A DNA stretch of 64,000 nt from Primulina eburnea. Taxonomy: Eukaryota > Streptophyta > Magnoliopsida > Lamiales > Gesneriaceae. The position numbers were made by a program, and so were the translations under genes. Location of the stretch: positions 15,471,054-15,535,053 of the forward strand of contig NC_133101.1 of NCBI RefSeq assembly GCF_022965805.1. Direction: 5' to 3'. The stretch's first letter is position 1, and the number at the start of each line of letters is the position of its first letter. This document shows positions 1-11,400 of this stretch, piece after piece. Under the pieces are notes generated by a model. It did not search any database, was not told the DNA's origin, and saw only the letters and a program-made list of their open reading frames with translations.

Positions 1-1190
1 GAGAAAAACGTGAGACAGAGTTTTGAAGTTTCCATCAAACTTCCCCTTCATTTCCACGTTTGTCCTTTTTTTTTTTTTTTTGAGTAAAATGTGGACCATT
101 TCTGTGGGTACAAATCGGTAAGGATAAAAGTGCGCTTTCTTTTGAAATTGGAGGACCCCTTTTGCCTCTGCAAACACGTTTTTGTCCCATACATCTGCCA
201 CATTTCCCGGCAAAGACTCGTGTGGGTGTCAATATCAACGAACCTACTTGTCGGTTTCAGGATATTTGATTTTTTTTTTTTAAAAAAAAATAATAAATTT
301 ATAAAAAAAAAGTATAAATTTTAAAAATAATCATTTTATATTGCATTAACAATATCATATATTAAAATTTAGTTTTTTTAAAAATCAAGGTGTTGCCCAC
401 AAAATTATTTGAGACACATGTAATATTTATACATACTAGTAGTCCGAAAACACACTATGTATGTGTGTAATATATATTGTATGTATAAATTTTCAAATAT
501 CATTATTATAAAATATATTAATATTTTTATTAAATTTTTTATCTATACAAACTCCTACCTTTTAGTTTTTGGTAGTTTTTTAGTTGGTTTATATTATTTT
601 CAATTTTCCATAAATTTTTTTGAATATTTATATATGTATACATACCTATGTATAATTAAAAAAATGATTTAGTAGATCAATAAAAAAAATCTAACATTGA
701 TTGATCACTACAATCTTGAAACTTCTATTACAATGCAAATAAGAGTAATAAGTTTAGAGAAAGTTATCAAACTTTTTGGTATTCTTTATTATCATGAGAA
801 AAATCTAAAAAAAGCTTGTTAGTGTGTGAGATAAAAAATAAATAAATTTATTAGCTAGAAAAAGAGGGAGGATGGAAAACCATTACAAAAAGTTAGTCGG
901 TTAAACTTCAGAAATCAGATGTCACGATGAGATATTTTTTCAATTTTATTATCGACTTAAATATATAAGGTTCACACCTAATGTGAAATTTCTACAAGTG
1001 GGATGAGTTAATAAAGAAAATATCTTCACGATACACCTAACGTATACAATTTATATACTTCGATATAACAACGAATGTGATGTATTAATATTACTTGTAT
1101 ATATTCTCTTGGAATGTTTTCAAGCTTAATGAATAGAAATTAAGTAAAAAAAAAAATAAAAGTAAATCTCAAAAGATTATTTCATGCATA
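1..1190. other. AT-rich intergenic DNA, no gene seen
   Basis: Low-complexity AT-rich sequence with poly-T and poly-A runs near 66-80 and 270-310. The short open frames are not supported by any recognisable domain or codon bias. I see no gene. Confidence 0.6.
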
Positions 1191-1227
1191 AGGAGAGGCG
1201 CCTCATCTCCCGGCCCCCATGTGTGGT

Positions 1228-1350
1228 CTGTAATAATCTAGGTCGCAGGGAAGTGACAAGGCACCTAGGCGCTGGCGCGTAAGCGCTTCTGTATGTCTTA
1301 TGAAATTTTCAGGGCCTGTAATAATCTAGGCGCTGGCGCGTAAGCGCAAA
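1228..1350. repeat. Short GC-rich direct duplication
   Basis: The phrase CTGTAATAATCTAGG occurs at 1228-1242 and again from 1316. The phrase CTAGGCGCTGGCGCGTAAGC occurs from about 1264 and again from about 1327. A segment of under 100 bp therefore appears locally duplicated in an otherwise AT-rich context. It is probably a mobile-element remnant; the family is not recognised. Confidence 0.5.
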
Positions 1351-1568
1351 ATAAATTGTTGTATCTTAGCGAATAATTTCCATAAACCTGAGCACCGTGG
1401 AGGGAAAAATTTCTTCTTTAAAAAAAGTGTTCATCATTTGTCTCAACTCCTAAGTTACTGAAGAATTCAATGGACATCTTCAAGCATTTCAAGGTATAAC
1501 AAACAACAATCTCAAGAAGAAATTTTTACTACGTGAGATTCTAAATTGTGAATGTGGTCTCTTCATCT

Positions 1569-1920
1569 ACTGCAACAACAATTGTTCCAATAAAACAAGG
1601 AGAAAAACCAAAGACGTTCAAGTCAGAAAATTTCGAGGGAACTTGCTACAATTGTGATAAACCCAACCACATAGGCAAATTTTAGGACCGAACGGTTGCC
1701 GTTTTACCAAAAGCTATAATTGGTGGTAACCGTACAACTCAAATCTTTTAAACCGCATAGTAGCTCAAGTATCATGGTTCGATCGCTTTTCCCGTAGGGA
1801 CAATTATTGCACCGAACACAAATGACTAAAAAACCAATGAAAGAGAAAGAGGAAGAAAATATAGTTCAAGAAAGGTCAATACCATTTGATTTTCTGAACT
1901 TGATTTATTTACAGTCATCT
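1569..1920 (+). pseudogene. Copia gag zinc-knuckle relic
   Basis: Frame 1569-1685 reads a lysine-rich stretch followed by C-Y-N-C-x4-H-I-G-K. This is the start of a retrotransposon gag CCHC zinc knuckle (C-x2-C-x4-H), which binds RNA during packaging. The knuckle is interrupted by a solo TRIM LTR (1681-1818). Basic, gag-like sequence resumes after 1823 with stop codons. No upstream gag core or downstream pol can be followed. This is a small decayed fragment and not a gene. Confidence 0.55.
1681..1818 (-). mobile_element. Solo LTR of a TRIM element
   Basis: This 138-bp segment matches the 139-bp terminal repeats of the complete TRIM at 11051-11400, with scattered substitutions along its whole length. 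It is flanked by a perfect 5-bp target duplication, CAAAT, at 1676-1680 and 1819-1823. A single LTR with an intact duplication is the usual product of recombination between the two LTRs of one insertion. Minus-strand orientation is taken from the complete copy. The first base pair reads TT instead of TG on the plus strand. Confidence 0.75.
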
Positions 1921-1978
1921 TTGATACAAACATGGTGGATGACCTAGTGCATGGTAGGTCGATATGGGTGTTACTCAC

Positions 1979-3379
1979 TTATCGAGCAAAACTTGCACTG
2001 TGGAATCCTTAATTAAAATATGGTTTTGTGCTCAAAATTAATCGCAAGTGCACAATGTCAAGTAATATTATAATGTACGTGTGTACGAGTATCGTTCCTC
2101 TGAAAACTGTATTTAACAATTATTTTTTTCAATTATTAAATCTTTAGCAACAACAATTTGTTGATTGACTATTACTACTATGCTCAAATAAATATGCAAA
2201 TAAAATGATTCAAGAATGGAATAATGAAATATAATATCTAAAATGATTGATTAAAATTCAATGATAAATGAATTTGTTGGGAAAATCGGTTCACGTACCC
2301 CTCGTTAATTAATTAATTCGTTCGATCGTGATTGTATGCTTCCGACAGGATTTTCTATTCAATTGAACACACTCTCTCGAGCTATGCCAAACTAATTCTA
2401 CTCAATGAAGTAATTAAATATCTTTAATTATTTATCAAGAGTGAATTGCATGTCGATTTATGAAATCCCCTAGTTTTCAACCATTAGGACTATGACTATC
2501 GGCGCATATCCAATTTCATATATCTATGTAAATTGTAGATCCACGGATTATACTACTCGTTCCTATCACAAGTTATTCTCTCGAACTCACTCGCAATATA
2601 AAAACGTTGTTAAAGTTAGCTACGCTCTAACAACACGATAAAACAGTAGTATACTCAAGAATAACGCAACAATCGAAATGTGAATTAATTCAAATCAAAG
2701 TTCAGGGTAGGATCCCCTTAAATTCCAACAAATATGTAAAGTAAGCTACTCGAATTCATGTTAGAAATAAACAATATTAAGTTTAAAAGATAAAAACTAG
2801 ATTAGAAATACTAGAATTGACGAAAAACACGAAGAGCGATGCCCGGAAATCTTCAAATCTTCAATCCAAGCACAAAATTCTCTCCAAAGCTTGTGGCGGC
2901 TCTCCAATGAATTCTGAATGCTCCAAAAACGTCCACCCCTCCTTACCATATTGCCCATATCTAGAACTAAGGAAAGGAATCGTAATTTTTTTTTCCAAAA
3001 TTACAGAGCGCACCCGGGCGGACATAAGTTTCCGCCCGGGCGGATGGCTTGCGCAAATTTTATTTTTCCCATTTATTTTTACGCGCCCGGGCGGACGTAA
3101 GTTTCCGCCCGGGCGGACGACTCTCGCACAAATTCTTTTTCTCACATCTTGGAGGCGTCTGAGCTGAAATAAATGTGCGCCCGGGCGGAGGTCTCTCGAA
3201 TTTCTCCTTTTGATTTTCAGTTTTGCACGAATCTCCTGCATTTTCACCAACTAAACAAATGAGCAACTCGAAGATATAAATTACTCTAAAATAACACAAA
3301 ATGAATGCAATCTAAATGATAAATGCAACACAACAAGACATAACATGATATGAAAAACAAGTAAAATCCACCTATATCA
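1979..3379 (-). repeat. LTR-like repeat, copy A
   Basis: This segment resembles 6285-7782 over most of its length. Shared landmarks include the AATCGCAAGTGCAC block, the TACCCCTCGTTAATTAATTA block and the CTCTCTCGAGCTATGCC block. Read on the minus strand it starts TGATAT, and the related copy ends CGATCA. A purine-rich tract (rc of GCCCCCAATACTAACC) lies just before its minus-strand start. These are LTR features, so I infer the 3' LTR of a degraded minus-strand element, probably Ty3/gypsy-like. The lineage is not certain. It contains a GC-rich hairpin array at 3008-3190. Confidence 0.5.
3008..3190. repeat. GC-rich hairpin array 1 (three units)
   Basis: Three units start near 3008, 3082 and 3153. 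The first two have two 14-mers close to TCCGCCCGGGCGGA, itself a perfect palindrome, separated by about 8 nt of the form cATAAGTT. The third unit has lost the left arm. The period is about 72 bp and the spacers are AT-rich and unrelated. See also 5986-6238 and 7320-7570. Confidence 0.8.
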
Positions 3380-4500
3380 AGCCCCCAATACTAACCTTTT
3401 GCTCGCCCTCGAGCAAAATAGGTGACAAGAAAAAAATAGAACATGACACAAAGTAGCTCGACAGTGAATTCATAGTCATCAACTAGCCTCAACGAAACTC
3501 AACATATTCTCTTGTCGATCAATGTAAACGCACAATTCTTCGCACTTTCCTTGGTCTAGACATTGTTTCAAATAAAACCTGAACGTGTATGTGTGTGTCG
3601 TTAGTCCTAGCATCATAAATGACAGAGGGTCCATTCTCACCCATTGTCAGATATTTAAATCAGTCTGTTAGTGTAAATCTTACTCTCATTTATTCCTCTG
3701 CACTCAGTAATCACCAGCAGCGCCCATTTTTCTATCATTTTATTTTTTTGATTGAATTGGAATACAGTAATAAAAGGACTATATTAAAACCTTTCATCTC
3801 AGATTCAAATCCATGTGTTTTAAATTTTTAGCCAGGAATAGGATTTCATTCCTTTATTCGGCTCTTCAACACCTTACACCTCCAACTTTAGCCAGGAATA
3901 GGATTTCATTCCTTTAGTCGGCTCCCCCACACCTTACATCTCCATCTATCTCTCTTTTTTTCCGCTGTTGATAACTACCTCGATTTGAGGGAATATATCC
4001 AAGCTTAATTCACACCTTCAAACATCTTCGTTCCCCACTTTAGTTTTAAATTTTCACCATCTTATCATGCATGCTTCTAGTTCTAACATTTGTGCAAAGA
4101 GAATTCAATGTTTTAAATAAAACTTCATGTCTGTACCACAGTATGTGCTAAAAGTGTGCGAATAGATGACAGACAGAGCATGTCTCATCACTTCCTAATC
4201 ATCCTTGGCTAACAAGTACTACTTCAAACAATGTCGGCTGATATATACCAATGTAAAAAAAAAAAAGACGAACACTAAATTCCAATAAATATAACCAACA
4301 AAACACCAAAATGAACACATAAAACAACACCCATCCACCCCCCAATACTAAAGTCGAGCAGTGTTCCCAATGCAACAGACGATAGAAAAGACACAGATAG
4401 TGCATAACAAAACATATGCAGTATGACCTAAACATGCAACAGAAATAAAAATAAACAAAATGATCTAAACTAAATGTGCGAAATAAAAGGAAGGGACAGA
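3380..4500 (-). other. Non-coding 3' part of the degraded minus-strand element
   Basis: The block 3380-4200 corresponds to 7783-8450. Both have an ACTAACCTTTTGCT box beside the putative LTR and an AGGATTTCAT-CCTTT / ACACCTTACA module. In this copy the latter module is duplicated (about 3830-3880 and 3890-3945). I see no open frame with a recognisable domain. Confidence 0.45.
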
Positions 4501-4513
4501 AGTGACACCCCTC

Positions 4514-5658
4514 TCAAAGATCATCCTCCTCGTGTGCCTCTGGGGGAATGACACCAGCATCTGGCTCTGGGGCATCGGCATAGTGGAACTGAAATGATGG
4601 CGGGAAAGCTGGCATAGGTGGTGGTAGAAGAGCTGGGTCGATACCACTGTGGCTCAGGGATGGGCGAAGCATGGCATCAGTAGCCGTTTGATACGTCTGA
4701 CTCACAGCCTGCCACTGTAACTGATGGTCTGCAAAGGCAGCAAATTCGTCCATCCGGTCCTGAAGAAGGCAACGTCGAGGTCGCGAGGTCGGTGGTGGGT
4801 GCTGCTGTGGCACGGGATCAAAAGTAAAACCGTCCCAGATGGGGCCAAACTGCGGTAAAGCCTTCCGCCGCACTGCTATTTTCTGTATCCAGCTAGAGTC
4901 ATCGAAGGCCTTGGTCGGTGGCAACCACTCATCATCATCTTGAAAGATGACCTCAGCGCCCGCACATAGCTACTGTGATAATGTGGGGGAAGAACAATGC
5001 CACATTCGGATTATGAATGCTCAGCTGGATCTGCGAATGAATTATCCTACCCATATTGAGTGGCATGTGAGTGATCAGTGCGTAGAGCAGCAGCCCCCTC
5101 TCCCTCTGGACTTCACTAGTGTGCCTGACTGACATCAAACGAGTGGCCAGAAATGCATACCACAGCACAGCCGGGACTAACAAACATTTCTCTGCAAAAC
5201 AAGTGCACGAGCCAGGTGTCTTCCACAGAGACCCCGGATAGCATATTCTTTGCATCATTAAGTCCTAGTTGGGTTCTGCTACCCATGCCGCATACACCGA
5301 GTCATCCACCGCCGGTGTCTCAAGCACCCTATCAATCTCCGCTGAACTAAAATCGACCAACTTCCCTATCACAAATGCCTTACCATCGCTCCTCTCAGCT
5401 GCATTGGCATAGAATTCCCTCACCACTAGTACCACCGCGGCTTGCGGTTGGCGACAAATTTTCCCCAGCTTCTACTATTAATTTGATTATAATAAATATG
5501 TATTGCTCAAGCTGGAAACCACATTCGCGAAGCGGAGCTCTATGTATTTTTGCATTTTCGTAGCGTTCCCTAGCGTTATCATTAACAAACAACTGAGAGT
5601 TACGGGATGAAGATGAAGAGGTGGTGTGACTAACCCGAGCCTTTTTTGGTGCCATCAT
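4514..5658 (-). pseudogene. Broken 'putative plant transposon protein' ORF
   Basis: Read from 5658 down, the minus strand begins MAPKKARVSHTT, a serine-rich linker and an N-x-R-E-R-Y-E-N segment ending in ECGF. After a frame break it continues at 5258-4953 with a segment containing TSEVQRERGLLLYALI and MNLGRIIH-like text (here MNMGRIIH). A last frame, 4924-4514, is proline-rich and acidic at its end. This order resembles the plant-specific domain I know as 'putative plant transposon protein', found in LTR-element ORFs of unknown function. At least two frame breaks make it non-functional as read. The family assignment is by pattern only. Confidence 0.5.
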
Positions 5659-5985
5659 TGAAGATGATTTCTGAAGAACAATAAGCCCGGAGTATGAGGG
5701 TGTGTCGCCGAGAGAATGCTCGTCGGAACTCGGAGGCGGCGGCCAGAATAACGCAGCGGTGGCCGGAGTTTTTCAGAGGTGGTCGGAAAAATTCCTTTCT
5801 TGACCGGAAAAATTAAATCTTGACGCTTGGGAAACGTGGTGATGCAAGATGGTACCTGTAATTTGTACACAAACAAGTAATTTGCATGAGATTTAGAGAG
5901 GATGGACGAAATTTGGAAGAGGGAGGCGAGGGTTTCGAATGGGGGAGAAAAAAAAGAAGGCTGCAGATTTTAAAATATGCGCGAT

Positions 5986-6238
5986 CCGCCCGGGCGGATG
6001 TAAGTTTCCGCCCGGGCGGATAACTCTCGGCTTAAATTTTTTTTTTGAAAAGGGTGCGCCCGGGCGGATGTAAATATGCACCCGAGCTGAAGTTTCACGA
6101 TTTTTGAAAATTATTTGAAAAAAGGGACGCGCCCGGGCGGATGAAAATGTCCGCCCGGGCGGAAGCTTCACGGCTTTCTTGAAAATTTTTGGGGAAATCA
6201 GCTTGCCCGGGCGGACATAAATGTGCACCCGGGCGGAA
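5986..6238. repeat. GC-rich hairpin array 3 (four units)
   Basis: Units start near 5986, 6055, 6128 and 6202, a period of about 72 bp. They are built from the palindromic 14-mer TCCGCCCGGGCGGA or close variants (CACCCGAGCTGA, TGCACCCGGGCGGA), with 8-nt centres such as TGTAAGTT and TGAAAATG. The array lies just outside LTR-like copy B, in the internal part of the element. Arms in the second unit are decayed. Confidence 0.8.
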
Positions 6239-6284
6239 GCCTCACGGTTTTACACTGTTTTTTTTATTAAAATAATAAGAACAC

Positions 6285-7782
6285 TGATCGAGCAAAACTT
6301 GCACAGTAAAATCCCCAATAAAAATATGATTTTGTATGCTCAAAATTAATCGCAAGTGCACGATGTCAAGTTATAATATAGTGTACGTGAGTACGAGTAT
6401 TGTTCCACTGAAGACTGTGTTTTACAATTGTTATTTTCAGCTATTTGAACATTTAGCAACGAAAAGTGATTTGATTGTTTTATTACTACTAAAATCAAAT
6501 AAGAATGCAAATAAAAAGATTCAAAATCAAGTAATGAGATATAATGTCTAAAATGGTTGAGTAAAATTCAATGAAAAATGGATTTGTTGGGAATCTCGGT
6601 TCACCTACCCCTCGTTAATTAATTAATCCGTTCGATCGTGATCTACGCTTCCGACAGGATTTCCTAATCTATTGAACACACTCTCTCGAGCTATGCCAAA
6701 CTAATTCTACTCAATGAAGTAATTAAATATCTTTAATTGTTTATCAAGAGCAAATCGCATTTCGATCTATGAAATCCCCTAATTTTCGACCCTAAGGACT
6801 ATGACTATCGGCACGTATCCAATTTCATATATCTATGTAAATTTTAGATCCGCGAATTATACTACTCGATCCTATCACTCGTTATTCTCTCGAACTCACT
6901 CGTGATATGAAAACGTCGTTAAAGTTAGCTACGCTTTAATGACACGACAAAACAGTAGTAAAATCAAGTATAACGCACAACCGAAATATAAATTAATTCA
7001 AATCAACGTTCGGGGTAGGATCCCCTTTAATCCCAACAAATAATAAAGTTAGCTACTAGAATTCATAGTAAAAATAAATGCAAAAATGTTTAAAATGAAA
7101 GAAACTAGATTAGAAATACTAGGCGAGACGAAATCTGTGAATAACGATGCCCGGACTCTTCAAATCTTCAATCCAAGCGCAAAAGTGCTCTCCAAACTAG
7201 TGACGGCTGAAGAAGAATGTCTGAATCTCGCCCACAAACGTCTAAGAGACCTTTCCATTCCAGCCATCCTCCCAAACTAAGGTAAGAAATCGAGCATGAA
7301 ATTTTTCCAAAAGTAGGTGGCGCTCGGGCGGTAGAAAAGTACCGCTCGAGCGCCACACCTTCTGTAAATCTCCTTGGGAAGTGCGGCATTCGCGCTCGGG
7401 CGGTAGAATTTCACCGCCCGAGCGCCAACTCTTCTGTGATTTTTCCTTTGGGGATCTCTTCTCGCGCTCGGGCGGTAGAATTTCACCGCCCGAGCGCCAA
7501 ACCTTCTGTAAAGATGCTTCGGCATTTCTCTTCTCGCGCTCGGGCGGTACAATTTTACCGCCCGAGCGCCAACTCCTCTGCCCTTTTTGTCTTGACTTGG
7601 CACTTGGCTCCGATTTTGGTTCTTCTGGTCGTGTTTCCTGCAAATTAATCACCTAATAGTGAGATATGATAATATGCAATTGATTACTCTAAAATGAACA
7701 GAATGTAAATGAAATGCATGCATGCACAATGCAAACACAACTAAAACTAATACAATAAAACACGTAAAAACGACACATATCA
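6285..7782 (-). repeat. LTR-like repeat, copy B
   Basis: This is the partner of 1979-3379. On the minus strand it begins TGATATGTGTCG and ends GCTCGATCA, giving TG...CA termini. The rc of ACCCCCTCATACTAACC, a purine tract, abuts its minus-strand start. Because 7783-8450 repeats the sequence next to copy A, both copies have internal-type sequence upstream. They therefore look like two LTRs in a tandem LTR-internal-LTR-internal arrangement. No target duplication was found. Confidence 0.5.
7320..7570. repeat. GC-rich hairpin array 2 (four units)
   Basis: Four units start near 7320, 7391, 7463 and 7535. The typical unit is GCGCTCGGGCGGT, then AGAATTTC, then ACCGCCCGAGCGCC. This gives an inverted repeat with arms of 13-14 bp and an 8-nt loop. 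The period is 71-72 bp. The array occupies the same place in copy B as array 1 in copy A, but the arms have a different sequence (CTCGGGCGGT instead of CCCGGGCGGA), with both arms changed together. Confidence 0.85.
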
Positions 7783-8450
7783 ACCCCCTCATACTAACCT
7801 TTTGCTTGCGCTCAAGGAAAATAGGTTATAGACCGCAATCAAACACGAAACAAACACAAAGGTGAGGGTACCGAAACAACTAAAATGATGGTGAAGTAGC
7901 GAACCGGTATCTCCTGCCTCAGCGGGTGTTTAATCCACATCCCCTTAGCCAAACCCCCAACATTCATCAATATCCCTTTTAAAACACCTTATAACCTTTT
8001 GAATTTACCAGAAAGTGTGGTCGTGTGTGTGCTATGGGTCTCACTAGCTCGTGCTTCAGACAGTTTCATTTGCAAATCATGCGAGTCACCAAATCAACAG
8101 TTCAATGCAAGTTTCCCTATCCCGAGTTCTGTTTCTAGTCGTGACCAACAAGTGAACACAAAGCGGCTAATTTTCAAGGTTGTATACCAGGAATTAGGGA
8201 ATCAATATCATGAGGTTTCGAACGGCTAAAGAAGATGGGACGTACACTGATCATTTTCATTATGTACTTGTCAGAATTTTTATCTGACATTCCTCAACGC
8301 CTTACTTTTCCATCTATTTAGCCTTGGGATAGGATTTCATCCCTTTTTGCTCCCCCACACCTTACATCCCCTTTTTTCATTTACAACACTCTTGTTGTAA
8401 TACTTCTCTGATACCATTTTTTTTTTTTTGGTGCATAATTTTCTCAAGTG
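7783..8450 (-). other. Element-internal sequence beside copy B, non-coding
   Basis: It repeats the ACTAACCTTTTGCT box (7793 on) and the AGGATTTCATCCCTTT / CCACACCTTACATC module (8330-8370) found at 3390-3960. Open frames here carry no recognisable domain. Confidence 0.4.
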
Positions 8451-8713
8451 TACTCCCTAAATTTTGAGTATATGGAATGTTTGTTTAGTTGGCTTAGGGA
8501 TAACTCTTGAGGTTTTATGCACAATTGGGACGAAAGTTATTCCGGTGGGTTCAAATGATCTATGCTATTTCATGTCATTGGTCGGTCGCGACTGTCAACA
8601 AAATTCATTCAAGTTCAACTTACATCTCATGTCATTCCAGTTCCTCCCACAGAATCTTAAACTCGACTATCGTGTACATTACTAATAAGACCCACAATGT
8701 ACGCATATACAAT

Positions 8714-8779
8714 AAACATTTCATTTCACTGGGGTATTCATTACGTGTGATAAAACATTTCATTTCACTGGGGTATTCC
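8714..8779. repeat. Short direct duplication
   Basis: The phrase CATTTCATTTCACTGGGGTA occurs twice, about 40 bp apart. It is a local duplication with no obvious function. Confidence 0.6.
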
Positions 8780-8799
8780 ACAATTGAGTAGAAATTGTT

Positions 8800-10245
8800 T
8801 TATAAATGGTGTAGTTTAATATATTTTGAGAGTTTGAAATTTTAACTTTTTACCGTAAATTTTTACTTTTAATATAGATAGTGTAGTTGTAATTTAAATT
8901 TTGAAATATCAAATACAAGTGGCAATGAAAGTGACACGATCCTAAAAGTGTTCAACTTGGATTTTGATTAATCTAAAAAAATATGCGGTCCCAAATAAAT
9001 ATAATTCAGCAATCAAATTCCTCCAGATTTTGGTGTTTTTCCCCCACATTAATAAATTATATGTCAATTTCTAATGTAACGATTTTTTTTCGTAAGATAT
9101 TTAATAGGGAAAATTGTAATTTAGCTTTTGTATGTTTTTTTTTTTTTTGTGGTTTTATATTACCAAATTTCTGTTTTAAAAATGTATTTTCAATTTTTGG
9201 AAAGTTCAGATATTATTCATTCAGAATGTTGATGTGAAACTACAAACATCATCGATACAATAGTACTACGTCAAAAAAGAACTAAAATTGTCACATGAAA
9301 ACAAAGACAACTAATTAAATTGAAATTTGACAATATATATATGACCAAAATTACAAAAAGACAAACATAGAAGATAAAAGAACTGCAATTTTCCCTACTT
9401 AATATGTAGAAATTAAAGAAGTTTTAAACAGATAAAATGATATATCTAGTATTAATAAATAAAATAATATTATATATATATATATATTATTAATTTTCGA
9501 GAAAATATGACATTAGTATCCAATCTACATAATTTAATAAAAATTCCAACCAAACACTACCTAAAATTGACAATTATCATTTGACTTGTTAACTTATGAA
9601 CTGAAAATAGAATATAATCTTAAAATTGTCTGCCAAAATTAGGAAGTGTTTGATATTATCAAGAAAGTATGCACTGTTACGTGCATGATGGGATACGTTG
9701 TAACAATACTTTTACTTGTGGATTTAAATCATTAGGCAACTTCCTCCATTCGAAATATAGCCCACATGGTCAAATTAAATTTCAAATATTTATATTTATT
9801 TAGTAATAAAAATGTCAAACAAAGTATATATTTTTAAAATATATATATATACCAAAATTCTGGTCAAATACAGGCTGAATTTTAGATTTTTTCCCCCAAA
9901 CAACACGCCCGAGATATCTACAATGTCACCATTTCAATCAAATGAGTTTACTTTGAAATTGGGGCAAATCATTGACAAAATTCAAGTCAAATAAAGCCTA
10001 ATTAATTGTGTTATAAAACCAAACATTAATTCCATGAGATATTTTCAAACTTAGGAATTTAGATGGTACAAGCATTGAGCTTTATTTATACCTTCCCTCA
10101 AATTAAAAGCATCTAAAAATTTAATTTAATTTCTGGATTGATTTTTTATCTGTAAATTTCAATTTCAATACATAATCTGTAAGTTTATATTATTAAAAAG
10201 AAATAGAAGATAAATAATCTCAAGTTTTACATAATACAATTTTAA
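8800..10245. other. AT-rich intergenic DNA, no gene seen
   Basis: Homopolymer and TA-rich sequence with a short (TA)n run near 9473-9488. No domain-bearing open frame, RNA gene or element boundary is recognisable. Confidence 0.6.
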
Positions 10246-10421
10246 GGCAAAAACTTATGTGAGACGGTCTCACGGTCGTATTTTGTGAGACGAATATCTT
10301 ATTTAGGTCATCCGTGAAAAATATTACTTTTTATGCTAAGAGTATTATTTTTTATTGTGAATATCGGTAGGTTTGAATCGTCTCATAGATAAAGATTCGT
10401 GAGACGATCTCACAAGAGACA
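10246..10421 (-). mobile_element. MITE-like repeat, copy 1
   Basis: About 176 bp, with ends of the form GGCAAAAACTTATGTGAGAC and GTGAGACGATCTCACAAGAG. Each end carries a self-complementary GTGAGACsGTCTCAC core. The middle contains ATTACTTTTTATGCTAAGAG-like text. The same unit occurs at 11731, 13232, 13572 and, decayed, near 23490. It is short, non-coding, multicopy and has inverted-repeat ends, so it is a MITE-type element. The superfamily is not established and no clean target duplication was seen. Confidence 0.65.
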
Positions 10422-11050
10422 TACTTCAATTTTAAATCACTGACCTCTCACAAAATATCGATAAACTTTACGATCTAAAGTTTATTATTTCACCAAACAT
10501 GCAGTTGGTGGTAAGATATTAATCAATTTTTTTTAAAAAAAAAAAACAATGAAGCGACCCGAGTGTCTTTTTCTGATAATGTGCTCCCAATAATTGTACC
10601 ATTTGGCAACTTGCAATAATCAAACACACGCTCTTAATTCTGATATAATCGATTGTAAGATTGAACAATTGTCGCTTGATTATTTTCAGAGCGGGGCCGG
10701 GGCCACTTCTTTTGTTGTTCTTATGTGATAAAGTCACGTACAGTTTATTATTTTGTTCACGTAATACCTGTATTCGTGATGATCTCCCAAGAATTTAAGA
10801 TATTATCCAATGTGATGGATGACACATATCCATTGAAGTTGTGCTGAGAATGTTGAGTAACTTGTACACGTTTTTTTAAAGTTGAATTCGTGGGTCAATT
10901 AAATTTCACGACGTAGTTGGGGGGTGGCTACCAAAAAAAATTGACTGAAAAAGGATTTAATATTTGTAAAAAAAAAAAAAAATTATATTTTGTCATATTT
11001 TATAAATTATTTTATGAGCTCTTAATGTAAAATTAATTGTTAAAAGTTTT

Positions 11051-11400
11051 TGTAGGATCGAGCGCTTGTCGCTTTACCAAAAGATATTGCTTGTAGTAAT
11101 GGTGCAACTCAAATATTTTAAATCTCACAGCAGCTCAAGCACTACGTTTCGATCGCTCTACCAAGCAGGGACAATTATTGTACCCAACAATCTCTCTCCC
11201 AATAATTACACTCCTTTCAATCAATGGGAATCGAACCCGTGACCTTGGGTCTGATACAAATTGTAGGACCGAGCGATTGCCGATTTACCAAAAGCTATAG
11301 CTAGTAATAATGGTGCAACTCAAATCTTTTAAATTACACAGCAGCTCAAGCACCACGTTTCGACCGCTCTACCAAACAAGGACAATTATTGCACCCAACA
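11051..11400 (-). mobile_element. Complete TRIM element, 350 bp
   Basis: This is a terminal-repeat retrotransposon in miniature. Two direct repeats of exactly 139 bp (11051-11189 and 11262-11400) run TGTAGG...CCCAACA on the plus strand and enclose only 72 bp. Read on the minus strand, the first internal bases resemble a primer-binding site for initiator Met-tRNA (TTTGTATCAGACCCAAGG), followed by GGGTTCGATTCCC. The last internal bases are a purine tract (GGGAGAGAGAT). Flanks are GTTTT (11046-11050) and GTTCT (11401-11405), a target duplication with one mismatch. It has no coding capacity, so any movement needs proteins from another element. Confidence 0.85.

Noticed and set aside
7320..7570. 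CRISPR-like array (palindromic repeats with unique spacers)
   Set aside because: Spacing and dyads resemble a CRISPR array, but the DNA is plant nuclear, there are no cas genes, the repeats vary, and the array lies within an LTR-type repeat present in two copies.
7242..7652. Open frames on both strands across the hairpin arrays (also 2817-3250, 5893-6228)
   Set aside because: They encode repetitive RSGGxxxPPER / ARAVxFYRPSA text produced by the hairpin units themselves. Frames are open on both strands because GC-rich units lack stops. No protein evidence.
11190..11261. tRNA gene or SINE head (GGGTTCGATTCCC on the minus strand)
   Set aside because: No A box or cloverleaf is seen. The segment is the 72-bp interior of a TRIM beside its primer-binding site, which naturally resembles tRNA.
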